20,546 nucleotides of DNA, from positions 1-20,546 of the forward strand of contig DATHSA010000076.1 of assembly GCA_035464675.1 (NCBI GenBank), read 5' to 3'. The notes below the pieces were generated by a model. The model was not told the origin of the DNA. It did not search any database and saw only the letters and a program-made list of their open reading frames with translations. This DNA comes from JAUYIV01 sp035464675. GTDB taxonomy: Bacteria; Actinomycetota; Acidimicrobiia; Spongiisociales; UBA11373. The translations under genes and the position numbers were made by a program. This document shows, in pieces, positions 6,819-14,046 of this stretch (its first letter is position 1; the number at the start of each line of letters is the position of its first letter).

Positions 6819-6894
6819 CGAGCCGACTTCGGCGGCTTTGCCGCCGAACAGGCGCCGGTCGGCTCGCCTCCGCAGGCGGGGCCCCTGCCCCGCC
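6819..6894 (+). terminator. Nested GC-rich hairpins after the rplQ-side operon
   Basis: The 9-bp stem CGAGCCGAC/GTCGGCTCG (6819-6827/6858-6866) encloses a perfect 9-bp stem TTCGGCGGC-TTT-GCCGCCGAA (6828-6848). A second hairpin GGCGGGGC-CCCT-GCCCCGCC lies at 6875-6894. There is no T run, so this is an atypical or Rho-assisted terminator, or an mRNA 3'-end stabiliser. The second hairpin shares the 14-mer GGGGCCCCTGCCCC with the 81-bp tandem repeat at the window end. The rest of 6803-6966 holds no gene. Confidence 0.45.
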
Positions 6895-6966
6895 GCAGCC
6901 GTCGTCGGTCGGGACGAACGTCGACGCCGGGGCTCGGCGTTCCCTCGTTAACGTCTTCTGGAGACC

Positions 6967-9213
6967 ATGCGCCGACTCTGGACCTTCGTGACCTCTGCTT
7001 TGCAGCGGCGCGGCACCGCGGTGTTTCTGGCGCTTGCGGTCGCGGTCGGGGTCATCGTCGGCGTCGCCGCGGCGGCTCTGATCGGTGCGCTGGAGGGGAT
7101 GGGTGAATTGGTCTCGTGGGCGGGAGAGACCCTCGACATGCCCGAAGCCGTGTTCCTCCTGTCGATTCCGCTCGGGTTCCTGACCGCCTGGTGGATCGCA
7201 AGGCGCTTCGCTCCCGAAGTGGCCGGTGATGGAGTGCCCGAGGCCACCGCGGCGCTTGCGGTGCGATTCGGTCATCTCCCGACCAGGTCTGCCCCGCTGA
7301 AGATCATCGTCACTGCCCTCACCGTCGGCAGCGGAGGCTCGGCGGGCCGGGAGGGCCCGATCGTCCAGGTGGGCTCGTCGATAGGCTCGTCGATCGCCCG
7401 CCACACCGGCCTTGGGGAGGATCGGGTGCGCAGCCTGGTCGCCGCCGGCGCCGGCGCGGCGATCGGCGCGTCGTTCAACGCTCCGATCGCCGGGATGCTC
7501 TTCGCCATGGAGGTGATTCTCGGCAACTTCGCGATCCGGCACCTCAACGCGGTCGTGGTCGCATCGGTCTCGGCGGCAGTGACCACGCGTTCGATTGTCG
7601 GAGAGGACCTCATTCTCCGAGCCTTTCCGCACCGGGTGCGGGATCCGTGGGAGCTCGCTCTCTACGCGCTACTGGGAGTGCTGGCTGCCCTCGTTGGCTG
7701 GCTGTTCCTGCGCGCCATCCACCTCGCGGACTCGGCTCCCAGGCCGCGTGCCGCGTGGATCGCTCCCGTGATGATCGGGCTGCTCGTCGCCGGTGTGGGG
7801 ATCATGGAGCCGACCGTGCTCGGGACCGGGCAGGAATACGTGCGCGGGTTGCTCAACCTCATCAGCACCGACTCGATCGTCTGGTACACGATCCTCGGGA
7901 TCGGCGGCGCCAAGATCCTGGCGACCGCGCTCACGCTCGGGTCGGGCGGGTCCGGCGGCGCATTCATGCCCAGCCTCTTCATCGGCGCCGCCCTGGGGGC
8001 CGGGTTCGCGGACGTGATCGGCCCGATCTGGGGCCTCTCGGATCTGGAGCCGGGGGCGTTCGCGGTGGTCGGCATGGCTGCGACGTTCGCAGCAGTGGCA
8101 CGAGCCCCGTTGACCTCGATCCTGATCGTGTTCGAGATCACCCAGGACTACGGGCTGGTCCTTCCGCTGATGCTGGCTGCTTCCCTGGCCACCTTCCTCG
8201 GCGATCGGGTCCACCGCGAGAGCGTCTACACGATGGCGCTGCGGCGGATGGGGATTCGGCTCACCCGGCGCAGTGACGTCGACCTGCTCGACACGGTGAC
8301 GGTCTCCGAGATCGTCGAGCGGACGCCGGTGACCGTGGACTCCGGGACCACGACCGCCGAGGTCGAGCGGATTCTCGACGCCAACCGGCTCCACGGCCTT
8401 CCCGTTCTCGACGAAGGGCGTCTCGTCGGTGTGATCACCGTCTCCGACATCACCCGTACCGGCGGGCCCTCCGACGCGGTGCGGGCGTCCGATGCGATGA
8501 CCCCGCGCCCCGTCACCGTCACGCCGTCGACGCCCGTCTCGCAGGTACTCGAGCGGATGGCCTCGGTGGGGATCGGGCGTATCCCGATAGTCGCCGAGGA
8601 CGATCCGACCAGGCTGGTTGCGATGTTCCGCAGGGAGGACGCCGTCAGGGCGTACCACATCGCCCTGGGACAGGAGATCGACCACGACCTGGGTCGCTCG
8701 CGCCTGCAGGCGCGGGTCGCCGCCGGAGCCGACTTCCACGAGGTCGAGATCCCGGCCGGCTCTGTCGCCGACGGGCGGCTTCTCAAGGAGCTGCCGATCC
8801 CCGGTGGCGCGATCGTCGTGTCCATTCGGCGGGGGCTCCAGGTGCTCGTTCCCGACGGCAACACCCGGCTGCTCCACGGCGACGCGCTCACCTTCTTCGC
8901 TCAACCCGGTGTCGGGGCACAGCTGCGCGAGCGGCTCCACGCGGGCGACACCGCCGAGCTCGACGCCGTCGCTCCCGAAGACGACGCCCGGTTCTTCGAC
9001 CTGGAGATTCCCAACGGTTCGGTCGCGGCCGGGAGGGCGATTCGAGAGGTGGCGGTGCCCGCGGGATGCACGATCGTTTCGGTGCGCCGCAGCGGCGATG
9101 TGATGATCCCCACGGGCGACACGATCCTCGAGGCAGGTGACATCGTCACGGTGTTCGCGAGGTCCGGCGCGAGGCGAGTGTTCGCCGAGAGGCTGAAGGT
9201 GGGGAGCGAGTGA
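6967..9213 (+). CDS. ClC chloride channel/transporter with CBS pair and two TrkA-C domains
   Basis: 748 residues. The ClC membrane domain spans about 15-425 with the three signature motifs: GDGVP at 87-91 (usually GSGIP), GREGP at 127-131 with gating glutamate E129, and GAFMP at 331-335. Y421 fits the helix-R tyrosine. By eye, the proton glutamate of antiporters (E. coli Glu203) aligns with V183, as in vertebrate ClC channels, so channel-like behaviour is plausible. A CBS pair (about 445-563) follows, then two TrkA-C/RCK-C domains in tandem (about 590-647 and 676-732), each with an EIP-x-GSV-x-x-GR start and a GD near the end. CBS and RCK-C modules usually bind nucleotides or small ligands. 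The start is ATG 6967 after GGAG. Transport direction and ion choice are inference. Confidence 0.93.
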   Translation: MRRLWTFVTSALQRRGTAVFLALAVAVGVIVGVAAAALIGALEGMGELVSWAGETLDMPEAVFLLSIPLGFLTAWWIARRFAPEVAGDGVPEATAALAVRFGHLPTRSAPLKIIVTALTVGSGGSAGREGPIVQVGSSIGSSIARHTGLGEDRVRSLVAAGAGAAIGASFNAPIAGMLFAMEVILGNFAIRHLNAVVVASVSAAVTTRSIVGEDLILRAFPHRVRDPWELALYALLGVLAALVGWLFLRAIHLADSAPRPRAAWIAPVMIGLLVAGVGIMEPTVLGTGQEYVRGLLNLISTDSIVWYTILGIGGAKILATALTLGSGGSGGAFMPSLFIGAALGAGFADVIGPIWGLSDLEPGAFAVVGMAATFAAVARAPLTSILIVFEITQDYGLVLPLMLAASLATFLGDRVHRESVYTMALRRMGIRLTRRSDVDLLDTVTVSEIVERTPVTVDSGTTTAEVERILDANRLHGLPVLDEGRLVGVITVSDITRTGGPSDAVRASDAMTPRPVTVTPSTPVSQVLERMASVGIGRIPIVAEDDPTRLVAMFRREDAVRAYHIALGQEIDHDLGRSRLQARVAAGADFHEVEIPAGSVADGRLLKELPIPGGAIVVSIRRGLQVLVPDGNTRLLHGDALTFFAQPGVGAQLRERLHAGDTAELDAVAPEDDARFFDLEIPNGSVAAGRAIREVAVPAGCTIVSVRRSGDVMIPTGDTILEAGDIVTVFARSGARRVFAERLKVGSE

Positions 9214-9219
9214 AGCCGT

Positions 9220-9284
9220 CGCCCGTTGCCCGTTTCCCGTTGCCCGTTTCCCGTCGCCCGTCGCCGGTCGCCCGTGGTCGGGCG
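9220..9284 (+). repeat. Heptamer repeat element, class A, eight units
   Basis: Eight 7-bp units run without a break (CGCCCGT, TGCCCGT, TTCCCGT, TGCCCGT, TTCCCGT, CGCCCGT, CGCCGGT, CGCCCGT; 9220-9275), starting 6 bp after the ClC stop. The last unit forms a small hairpin with the following bases, CGCCCG-TGGT-CGGGCG (9269-9284), which may act as a transcript end. It is the reverse orientation of the 3147-3174 array. Confidence 0.82.
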
Positions 9285-9289
9285 TCCCC

Positions 9290-9302
9290 TAGGCTCGGCG
9301 CA
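9290..9302 (+). promoter_or_regulatory. Leaderless -10 element before the F420-type oxidoreductase
   Basis: TAGGCT (9290-9295) fits TANNNT and ends 6 nt before ATG 9302, and no ribosome-binding site is present. This is the geometry of leaderless mRNAs in Actinobacteria. The -35 region would fall inside the heptamer array. Confidence 0.45.
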
Positions 9303-10102
9303 TGACCTCCCCGTACCCATTCCCTGTCAGGCTCGCCCTCCAGATTCAACCCCAGCACGGGACCTTCGACGCCATGCGCGACGCCGCCGTCGAGGCCGAG
9401 GAGCGCGGCGTCGACATCGTCTTCAACTGGGACCACTTCTATCCCCTCTCGGGGGATTCCGATGGTGCGCACTTCGAGTGTTTCACGCAGCTCGCCGCGT
9501 TCGCCGAGGCGACGAGCCGGGTGGAGATCGGGCCCCTGGTGGCGTGCAACTCGTATCGCAATCCCAACCTGCTGGCCGACATGGCACGGACCATCGACCA
9601 CATCTCGGGCGGTCGATTCATCCTCGGGATCGGGTCCGGATGGTTCGAGAAGGACTATGACGAGTATGGGTACGAGTTCGGAACGGCTGCGAGCCGGCTC
9701 AAGGACCTGAGGCGAGATCTCCCGACGATCGAATCGCGTCTCGACAGGCTCAACCCACCCCCGCTCCGGGACATACCGATCCTGGTCGGCGGTGGCGGGG
9801 AGAAGGTGACGCTTCGCATCACCGCACAGCACGCCGACATCTGGCACGGGTTCGGAGATGCCGCCAAGATTCGCCACAAGAACGACGTTCTCGACGGCCA
9901 TTGCGGCGACATCGGTCGAGACCCCAACGAGATCGAGCGCTCGGCCGGCGTGCGCCGAAGCGAGTGGAACGACCCGGCACACGGCGAGTCACTCGTCGAA
10001 GCAGGCGCCACCCTTCTCACCTTCGGTATCGGAGGACCCGACTTCGACCTCGCCTTTCTCGACCGCTGGGTCGAGTGGCGCGACCAGATGAATTCGAAGT
10101 GA
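9302..10102 (+). CDS. Luciferase-like (LLM class) probable F420-dependent oxidoreductase
   Basis: 266 residues in a TIM-barrel luciferase-like monooxygenase fold: RLALQIQPQHGTFDAMRDAAVEAEERGVD, then an active-site region with WDHFYPL, followed by VEIGPLVACNSYRNPNLLADMARTIDHISGGRFILGIGSGW, which is diagnostic for the F420-linked branch. IPILVGGGGEKVTLRITAQHADIWH is the usual later motif. Such enzymes move hydride between reduced F420 and varied substrates; the substrate is unknown. The ATG at 9302 is likely leaderless. A Nudix hydrolase follows after 73 bases on the same strand. FMN instead of F420 cannot be excluded from sequence alone. Confidence 0.88.
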   Translation: MTSPYPFPVRLALQIQPQHGTFDAMRDAAVEAEERGVDIVFNWDHFYPLSGDSDGAHFECFTQLAAFAEATSRVEIGPLVACNSYRNPNLLADMARTIDHISGGRFILGIGSGWFEKDYDEYGYEFGTAASRLKDLRRDLPTIESRLDRLNPPPLRDIPILVGGGGEKVTLRITAQHADIWHGFGDAAKIRHKNDVLDGHCGDIGRDPNEIERSAGVRRSEWNDPAHGESLVEAGATLLTFGIGGPDFDLAFLDRWVEWRDQMNSK

Positions 10103-10175
10103 CGGGGCTCGAACGGGGTCGTTTTCGATGGCCGGGGCGTGACCGTCGGGGCAACCCGCGGCTGGCGGCGTAGGG

Positions 10176-10730
10176 GTGCCCACCCGATCCGAGTTGATCG
10201 CACTCCTCACCGACTACGACCCCTCCGACGTCGAGGAGCAGGAGTACCGGGTGCGGATGCTCGACCTCGCCGCCGCGGCCGATGACCCGTTCCGGCGCAC
10301 CGACTACGTCCCCGGCCACTTCACTGCGAGCGGGTTCGTCGTCCATCCCGATGGTGATCGGATTCTGCTCGTCCATCACGCCCTGCTGGGGATCTGGGTT
10401 CAACCGGGCGGGCACATCGACCCTGCCGACCGGTCGGTGATCGAAGCCGCCCGCCGCGAGATCGTGGAGGAGACGGGGCTCACCGACCTCGCCCCTGTGG
10501 TCGAAGGCCTCGTCGATGTCGACATCCACGAGTTCGACGCATCCGGTGACCAGCCGGATCACCTCCACTACGACGTCCGCTTCGCCTTCTCGACGTCGGG
10601 CGACCTCCTTGCACCCAGCACCGAGGTTCTCGAGGCGGTCTGGGTCACCGAGGGCGATCTCGTCGGGTTGGGAGTGGACCGTTCGGTCCTTCGCCCTGCC
10701 GGGAAACTGCTGGTCGGACATGGCGGATAG
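10176..10730 (+). CDS. Nudix hydrolase
   Basis: 184 residues from GTG 10176. The Nudix helix lies at about 79-102 (GGHIDPADRSVIEAARREIVEETGL): the catalytic REIVEETGL half is intact, while the upstream Glu of the consensus is an Arg, with one extra residue, as in a common actinobacterial GGH-x-[DE]P subgroup. The fold continues to about residue 170, where WVTEGDLVGL fits the typical C-terminal helix. The N-terminal 45 residues are an added helical segment. Nudix proteins cleave nucleoside diphosphates linked to another group; the substrate is not deducible. No good ribosome-binding site is seen before the GTG, so the start is moderately sure. Confidence 0.88.
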   Translation: MPTRSELIALLTDYDPSDVEEQEYRVRMLDLAAAADDPFRRTDYVPGHFTASGFVVHPDGDRILLVHHALLGIWVQPGGHIDPADRSVIEAARREIVEETGLTDLAPVVEGLVDVDIHEFDASGDQPDHLHYDVRFAFSTSGDLLAPSTEVLEAVWVTEGDLVGLGVDRSVLRPAGKLLVGHGG

Positions 10731-10783
10731 AAGGCAGAGTGCCGAGCCGGTGTCTGCCCGCCGCCTCCGCCACCATCCCCATC

Positions 10784-10800
10784 TGTATCGCTTCGATACA
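10784..10800 (+). promoter_or_regulatory. Perfect 7+3+7 palindrome upstream of the radical SAM gene
   Basis: TGTATCG-CTT-CGATACA is a perfect inverted repeat of 7 bp arms around 3 bp, about 110 bp upstream of the KamA-family gene and after the Nudix stop. The size suits a dimeric regulator such as TetR or GntR type. It also resembles the GTATCG core of the class B repeats, so it could be a remnant of one. The remaining gap has no gene. Confidence 0.4.
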
Positions 10801-10907
10801 CCTTCCACGATCCCCAAGCCACAGCCGGCGGTCCTGTGGGACAATGATGCTTCAGCACCCTCTGGCCGGGTCGAAACGGCTCGCCGGGTTCGAACGACGG
10901 AGGTGAC

Positions 10908-12302
10908 ATGACTGAAGCCACTCGATTCCGAGCCATCAACTCGACGAGCGTCGAGCGTCTGCCCCAATGGCAGGCACTGGACCCCGATCTGCGACGCGCC
11001 ATCCGCGTCGTGTCGACGGTCCTGCCGTTCAGGACCAACGAGTACGTGGTCGACGAGCTCATCGATTGGGACAACCTCCCGGAGGACCCGATGTTCCAGC
11101 TGACCTTCCCCCAGCGGGGGATGCTCAGCGACGAGGACTTCGACACGATGGCCGCCCTCGTGGACCGCGACGCCGACCGCGCCGAGTTGGAGGAGGCGGC
11201 CAACAAGATCCGCGCGACTCTCAACCCGCATCCCGCCGGCCAGATGGAATACAACGTCCCCGAGATCGGCGACGAGCCGGTGCAGGGTGTCCAGCACAAG
11301 TACCGCGAGACCGTGCTCTTCTTCCCGAACCGCGGCCAGACCTGCCACGCCTATTGCACGTTCTGCTTTCGGTGGGCCCAGTTCGTCGGCCCCAAGGAAC
11401 TGCGCTTCGGCACCGACGACACCGACCTCGTGGCGTCGTATGTGCGGGCCCATCCGGAGGTCACCGACGTGCTCTTCACGGGCGGCGATCCCCTGATCAT
11501 GAAGACCCGGGTCCTTCGGCCGTACGTCGAGCCTCTTCTCGAGATCGAGCACCTGCGGAACATCCGCATCGGATCGAAGTCGGTGGCGTACTGGCCACAG
11601 AGGTTCGTGTCCGACGACGACGCCGACGACCTGCTCAGGCTGTTCGAGGAGATCGTTGCCGCCGGCAAGCACCCGGCCCTGATGGGCCACTACTCGCACC
11701 CCATCGAGTTGAGCACCGACATCTCCCAGGAGGCCATCGGCCGGGTGACGTCGACCGGCACCAACATCCGGATGCAGAGCCCGGTGCTGCGCCACATCAA
11801 CGATGACGCCCGGCTGTGGGAGGAGATGTGGCGCAAGGGGGTGCGCCTCGGCGCCGTCCCCTATTACATGTTCGTGGTGCGGGACACCGGCGCCCGGTCG
11901 TACTTCGAAATCCCCTTGGCCGAGTGCCACGAGATCTTCTCCGATGCCTACCGCTCGGTGTCGGGCCTGGCACGCACCGTGCGCGGGCCTTCGATGTCGG
12001 CGACTCCGGGGAAGATCCGCGTCGCCGGTGCCACCGAGGCGGACGGGCAGAAGGTCTTCGTGTTGAACTATCTCCAGGCGCGCGACCCCAAGCGTGTCGG
12101 CATCCCGTTCTTCGCCGAGTACGACCCGAAGGCCGTCTGGTTCGACCAGCTTCGCCCGATCCGTGAGGAGGATGCCTGGTTGTTCGATGCCGGCACCGCC
12201 TCCCAGCGGGAGAGGGACGCGGCGACCCGCGTGGAGATCACCATGAAGCCGGAAAGTGCCGGGCGGCCCGAGCGATCCACGAAGGCGGGCGTCAAGAAGT
12301 AG
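10908..12302 (+). CDS. KamA-family radical SAM protein (lysine 2,3-aminomutase-like)
   Basis: 464 residues with the best ribosome-binding site in the window, GGAGGTGA, just before ATG 10908. The radical SAM cluster motif CHAYCTFC gives C146, C150 and C153; TGGDPL (191-196) is the SAM-binding strand; PGK (K369) is the probable PLP lysine. Lysine 2,3-aminomutases shift an alpha-amino group to the beta carbon using SAM, a 4Fe-4S cluster and PLP. By eye, Asp293 of the clostridial lysine enzyme is kept (D299 in RHIND) but Asp330 aligns with R325 in YYMFVVRDTG, so lysine may not be the substrate. The long N-terminal region (FRTNEYVVDELIDWDNLP) is shared with KamA-like proteins of unknown role. Three heptamers follow the stop directly. 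Confidence 0.88.
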   Translation: MTEATRFRAINSTSVERLPQWQALDPDLRRAIRVVSTVLPFRTNEYVVDELIDWDNLPEDPMFQLTFPQRGMLSDEDFDTMAALVDRDADRAELEEAANKIRATLNPHPAGQMEYNVPEIGDEPVQGVQHKYRETVLFFPNRGQTCHAYCTFCFRWAQFVGPKELRFGTDDTDLVASYVRAHPEVTDVLFTGGDPLIMKTRVLRPYVEPLLEIEHLRNIRIGSKSVAYWPQRFVSDDDADDLLRLFEEIVAAGKHPALMGHYSHPIELSTDISQEAIGRVTSTGTNIRMQSPVLRHINDDARLWEEMWRKGVRLGAVPYYMFVVRDTGARSYFEIPLAECHEIFSDAYRSVSGLARTVRGPSMSATPGKIRVAGATEADGQKVFVLNYLQARDPKRVGIPFFAEYDPKAVWFDQLRPIREEDAWLFDAGTASQRERDAATRVEITMKPESAGRPERSTKAGVKK

Positions 12303-12304
12303 GT

Positions 12305-12369
12305 CGCCCGTTGCCCGTTGCCCGTCCGCGCCGATGGTGCCCGGGTAACGGGTAACCGGAAAGGGGTAA
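12305..12369 (+). repeat. Heptamer repeat element, class A, inverted arms
   Basis: Three units (CGCCCGT, TGCCCGT, TGCCCGT; 12305-12325) face four units in opposite orientation (CGGGTAA, CGGGTAA, CCGGAAA, GGGGTAA; 12342-12369) around a spacer of about 16 bp. TTGCCCG and CGGGTAA pair with one G-U wobble each, so a long stem-loop can form 3 bp after the radical SAM stop. Confidence 0.8.
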
Positions 12370-12407
12370 CGCTTGTCGGCACTGCCCGGCCTGTGCGTTC
12401 GGGCACC

Positions 12408-12421
12408 TAACCTCCGGTTCG
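12408..12421 (+). promoter_or_regulatory. Leaderless -10 element before the YIP1-like gene
   Basis: TAACCT (12408-12413) fits TANNNT and ends 7 nt before GTG 12421, with no ribosome-binding site. This spacing decided the choice of GTG 12421 as start. Confidence 0.45.
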
Positions 12422-12909
12422 TGATCCGCCTCGCCTTCCAGGCCGCACTCCTGCGGCGCAACCCGTATCTCCACATGGTGCTGGCGCCCGACGGGGTCGC
12501 CGACGGGGCGATCGTCGTCGCCGCGGTCCACGCCATCCTGATGATCCCGTTCGTCCTGGCCGGCGCCAGCGTGCTGGGAGCGGCTCGGCTGATCCTCTCC
12601 GGGCTCGTCGGGTGGATCCTGCTGAGCGGACTCGTCTATCTCATCGGCAAGCATGCCCTCGAGGGGTACGGGTCGTTCCAGGGGACGATGGCGGCCACCA
12701 GCATCGGCCAACCGGTTCTGCTCGCCAGCCTGGCGCTCACCCGGGTCATCGACCCCTATCTCGCGCTCCTGCTGGGCACTGTGTGGCTGGTTCTCACCAT
12801 CTGGATGGCGGCACGCATCGCTCTGGAGCTCGACGCCGGGCGAGCCGCCATCGCCGCGATCGGAGGCTGGTTCGCCTACCTGATCGTGCTGTCGATCTTC
12901 AGGATCTGA
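12421..12909 (+). CDS. YIP1-like multi-pass membrane protein
   Basis: 162 residues from GTG 12421, in line with a leaderless -10 (12408-12413). A short N-terminal amphipathic stretch (MIRLAFQAALLRRNPY) is followed by about five hydrophobic segments. The middle has GYGSFQGTMAATSIGQPVLLASL, which resembles the conserved core of YIP1-family proteins, where a Gly-Thr-x2-Ala turn leads into a helix with a small-residue patch. Bacterial members are poorly characterised. Total length and five-helix layout fit the family. There is no close functional neighbour. A strong GC hairpin at 12915-12931 follows. Confidence 0.7.
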   Translation: MIRLAFQAALLRRNPYLHMVLAPDGVADGAIVVAAVHAILMIPFVLAGASVLGAARLILSGLVGWILLSGLVYLIGKHALEGYGSFQGTMAATSIGQPVLLASLALTRVIDPYLALLLGTVWLVLTIWMAARIALELDAGRAAIAAIGGWFAYLIVLSIFRI

Positions 12910-12914
12910 GGGTC

Positions 12915-12931
12915 GGCCGCCTTCGGCGGCC
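12915..12931 (+). terminator. GC hairpin after the YIP1-like gene
   Basis: GGCCGCC-TTC-GGCGGCC is a perfect 7-bp stem with 3-nt loop starting 5 bp after the stop. No T run follows, so termination is plausible but not certain. 12932-13009 shows nothing else. Confidence 0.45.
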
Positions 12932-13009
12932 TCCCGCGATGCGCCAGTCCCGCGACTCGCTTCGACGGGCCCTTGTAGGCATCTCGTCTCGCGTTGCCAC
13001 GCCACCCGG

Positions 13010-13081
13010 CGCAATACGCAATACGACCGGACTGCGTCGGGGGGATCGGGCGCGTTCGGTCGTATTACGTATTGCGAATTG
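13010..13081 (+). repeat. Class B heptamer palindrome upstream of truA
   Basis: Arm 13010-13029 (CGCAATAC repeated, ending ACGACCG) pairs with 13057-13076 (CGGTCGTATTACG then TATTGCG) over 20 bp with one mismatch, around a 27-bp spacer. Both arms are built of 7-bp units (GCAATAC; CGTATTA, CGTATTG, CGAATTG). The spacer shares TGCGTC and the end GTCGGTCGTAT-like context with the element after truA at 13925-14023, so the two are copies of one family. Confidence 0.85.
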
Positions 13082-13118
13082 CCTTCTCTGGACGTTTCCC
13101 GTTGAGCCCGCCGGGACA

Positions 13119-13131
13119 TACTCTGACTCCA
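13119..13131 (+). promoter_or_regulatory. Leaderless -10 element before truA
   Basis: TACTCT (13119-13124), identical to the -10 proposed for rpmJ, ends 6 nt before ATG 13131. There is no ribosome-binding site, which suggests a leaderless truA transcript. No convincing -35 at 17 bp. Confidence 0.5.
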
Positions 13132-13904
13132 TGCCCACCTACCGGATCGACCTCGCCTACGACGGTTCCGGGTTCCACGGATATGCCGCCAACCCTGGCG
13201 TCCGGACCGTGCAGGGCGAGTTGGAGCGAGGTCTGGCGGCGGTCCTGGGATCGACGCCCGGCACGGTTGTCGCCGGTCGCACCGATGCGGGGGTCCACGC
13301 GTGGGATCAGGTGGTCTCCTTCGAGACCGATGCCGACCTCGACATCGACAGGCTGCGCGGCTCGCTGAGTGCGATGCTCGGCCCCGAAGTCGTGGTGCGC
13401 GCGCTCTCCCTGGCAGAGGACGGGTTCGACGCGCGGTTCTCGGCCGTCTCGCGGACCTACCGCTACTTCGTCGACGATCGGGTGGCGCCCAACCCGCTCC
13501 ATCGACATTCGGTGTGGCATGTGGGCGCCCGACTCGATGCCGATGCGATGGCGAAAGCCGCGAAGGCGTTCGTCGGAGAGCACGACTTCGCCTCGTTCTG
13601 CAGGGCCGCCGAAGGGAAGACGACGATCCGCCGGGTGCTCTCTGCCTCGTGGTGGCGCGACTCCGACGGCCTGGCGCCACGTGACGAGCCGGCCGCGGGC
13701 GGTGGCGGGCTGCTGGTCTTCGAGGTCACCGCAAACGCCTTCTGCCACCAGATGGTCAGGTCGCTGGTGGCCCTGTCGGTCGAGATCGGCAGGGGGAGGG
13801 TGCCCGTCTCCGCAATACCGACGATCTTCGAAGCGCGCGACCGCAACGCGGCGAGGGGTGCCGCCCCACCCCACGGGCTGATCCTGTGGAGGGTGGAGTA
13901 CTAG
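13131..13904 (+). CDS. truA: tRNA pseudouridine(38-40) synthase
   Basis: 257 residues. YRIDLAYDGSGFHGYAANPGVRTVQGELE is the TruA N-terminus, and the catalytic aspartate is D52 in AGRTDAGVHA. The second half has FSAVSRTYRYFV and NAFCHQMVRSLVAL, both standard. The dimeric enzyme makes pseudouridine at positions 38-40 in the tRNA anticodon arm. The length is normal. ATG 13131 is chosen because the family starts here and a -10 lies 6 nt upstream. In most Actinobacteria the gene sits between rplQ and rplM; here it has its own promoter, is 6.9 kb from rplQ, and is flanked on both sides by class B palindromes. Confidence 0.96.
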   Translation: MPTYRIDLAYDGSGFHGYAANPGVRTVQGELERGLAAVLGSTPGTVVAGRTDAGVHAWDQVVSFETDADLDIDRLRGSLSAMLGPEVVVRALSLAEDGFDARFSAVSRTYRYFVDDRVAPNPLHRHSVWHVGARLDADAMAKAAKAFVGEHDFASFCRAAEGKTTIRRVLSASWWRDSDGLAPRDEPAAGGGGLLVFEVTANAFCHQMVRSLVALSVEIGRGRVPVSAIPTIFEARDRNAARGAAPPHGLILWRVEY

Positions 13905-13923
13905 GGCCGGCTCCGCCCGGCCC
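13904..13923 (+). terminator. GC hairpin overlapping the truA stop
   Basis: GGGCCGG (13904-13910) pairs with CCGGCCC (13917-13923) around a 6-nt loop, starting at the last base of the TAG. No T run follows, and the class B repeat begins 2 bp later, so both may act together at the transcript end. Confidence 0.45.
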
Positions 13924-13924
13924 G

Positions 13925-14023
13925 GCGATACGCGATACGCGATACGCGATTCGACAGAGTGCGTCAGAAGCGCCCGGGGCGAGTCGGTCGTATCGCGTAT
14001 CGCGAATTGCGAATTGCGAATTG
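13925..14023 (+). repeat. Class B heptamer palindrome downstream of truA
   Basis: Four units on the left (GCGATAC three times, then GCGATTC; 13925-13952) and five on the right (CGTATCG twice, CGAATTG three times; 13989-14023). Arms 13938-13955 and 13987-14004 pair over 18 bp with one mismatch around a 31-bp spacer. The spacer and inner arm ends match the element at 13010-13081 (TGCGTC, GGTCGTAT). It separates the convergent truA and ilvA genes. Confidence 0.87.
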
Positions 14024-14028
14024 CGGGA

Positions 14029-14043
14029 GGCGGCGGAGCCGCC
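14029..14043 (-). terminator. GC hairpin after ilvA
   Basis: GGCGGC-GGA-GCCGCC is a perfect 6-bp stem 3 bp beyond the ilvA stop on the minus strand. No T run on that strand, so only a possible terminator. Confidence 0.35.
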
Positions 14044-14046
14044 GAC

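Noticed and set aside
9220..9275. CRISPR array
   Set aside because: Units are 7 bp with no spacers, and no cas genes are present. These are short tandem repeats.
10017..12536. Very long open frame on the minus strand opposite the radical SAM and Nudix genes
   Set aside because: It mirrors well-supported genes with clear motifs, is rich in Arg/His/Gly/Asp low-complexity residues, and crosses a repeat element. Long antisense frames are expected at this GC content.
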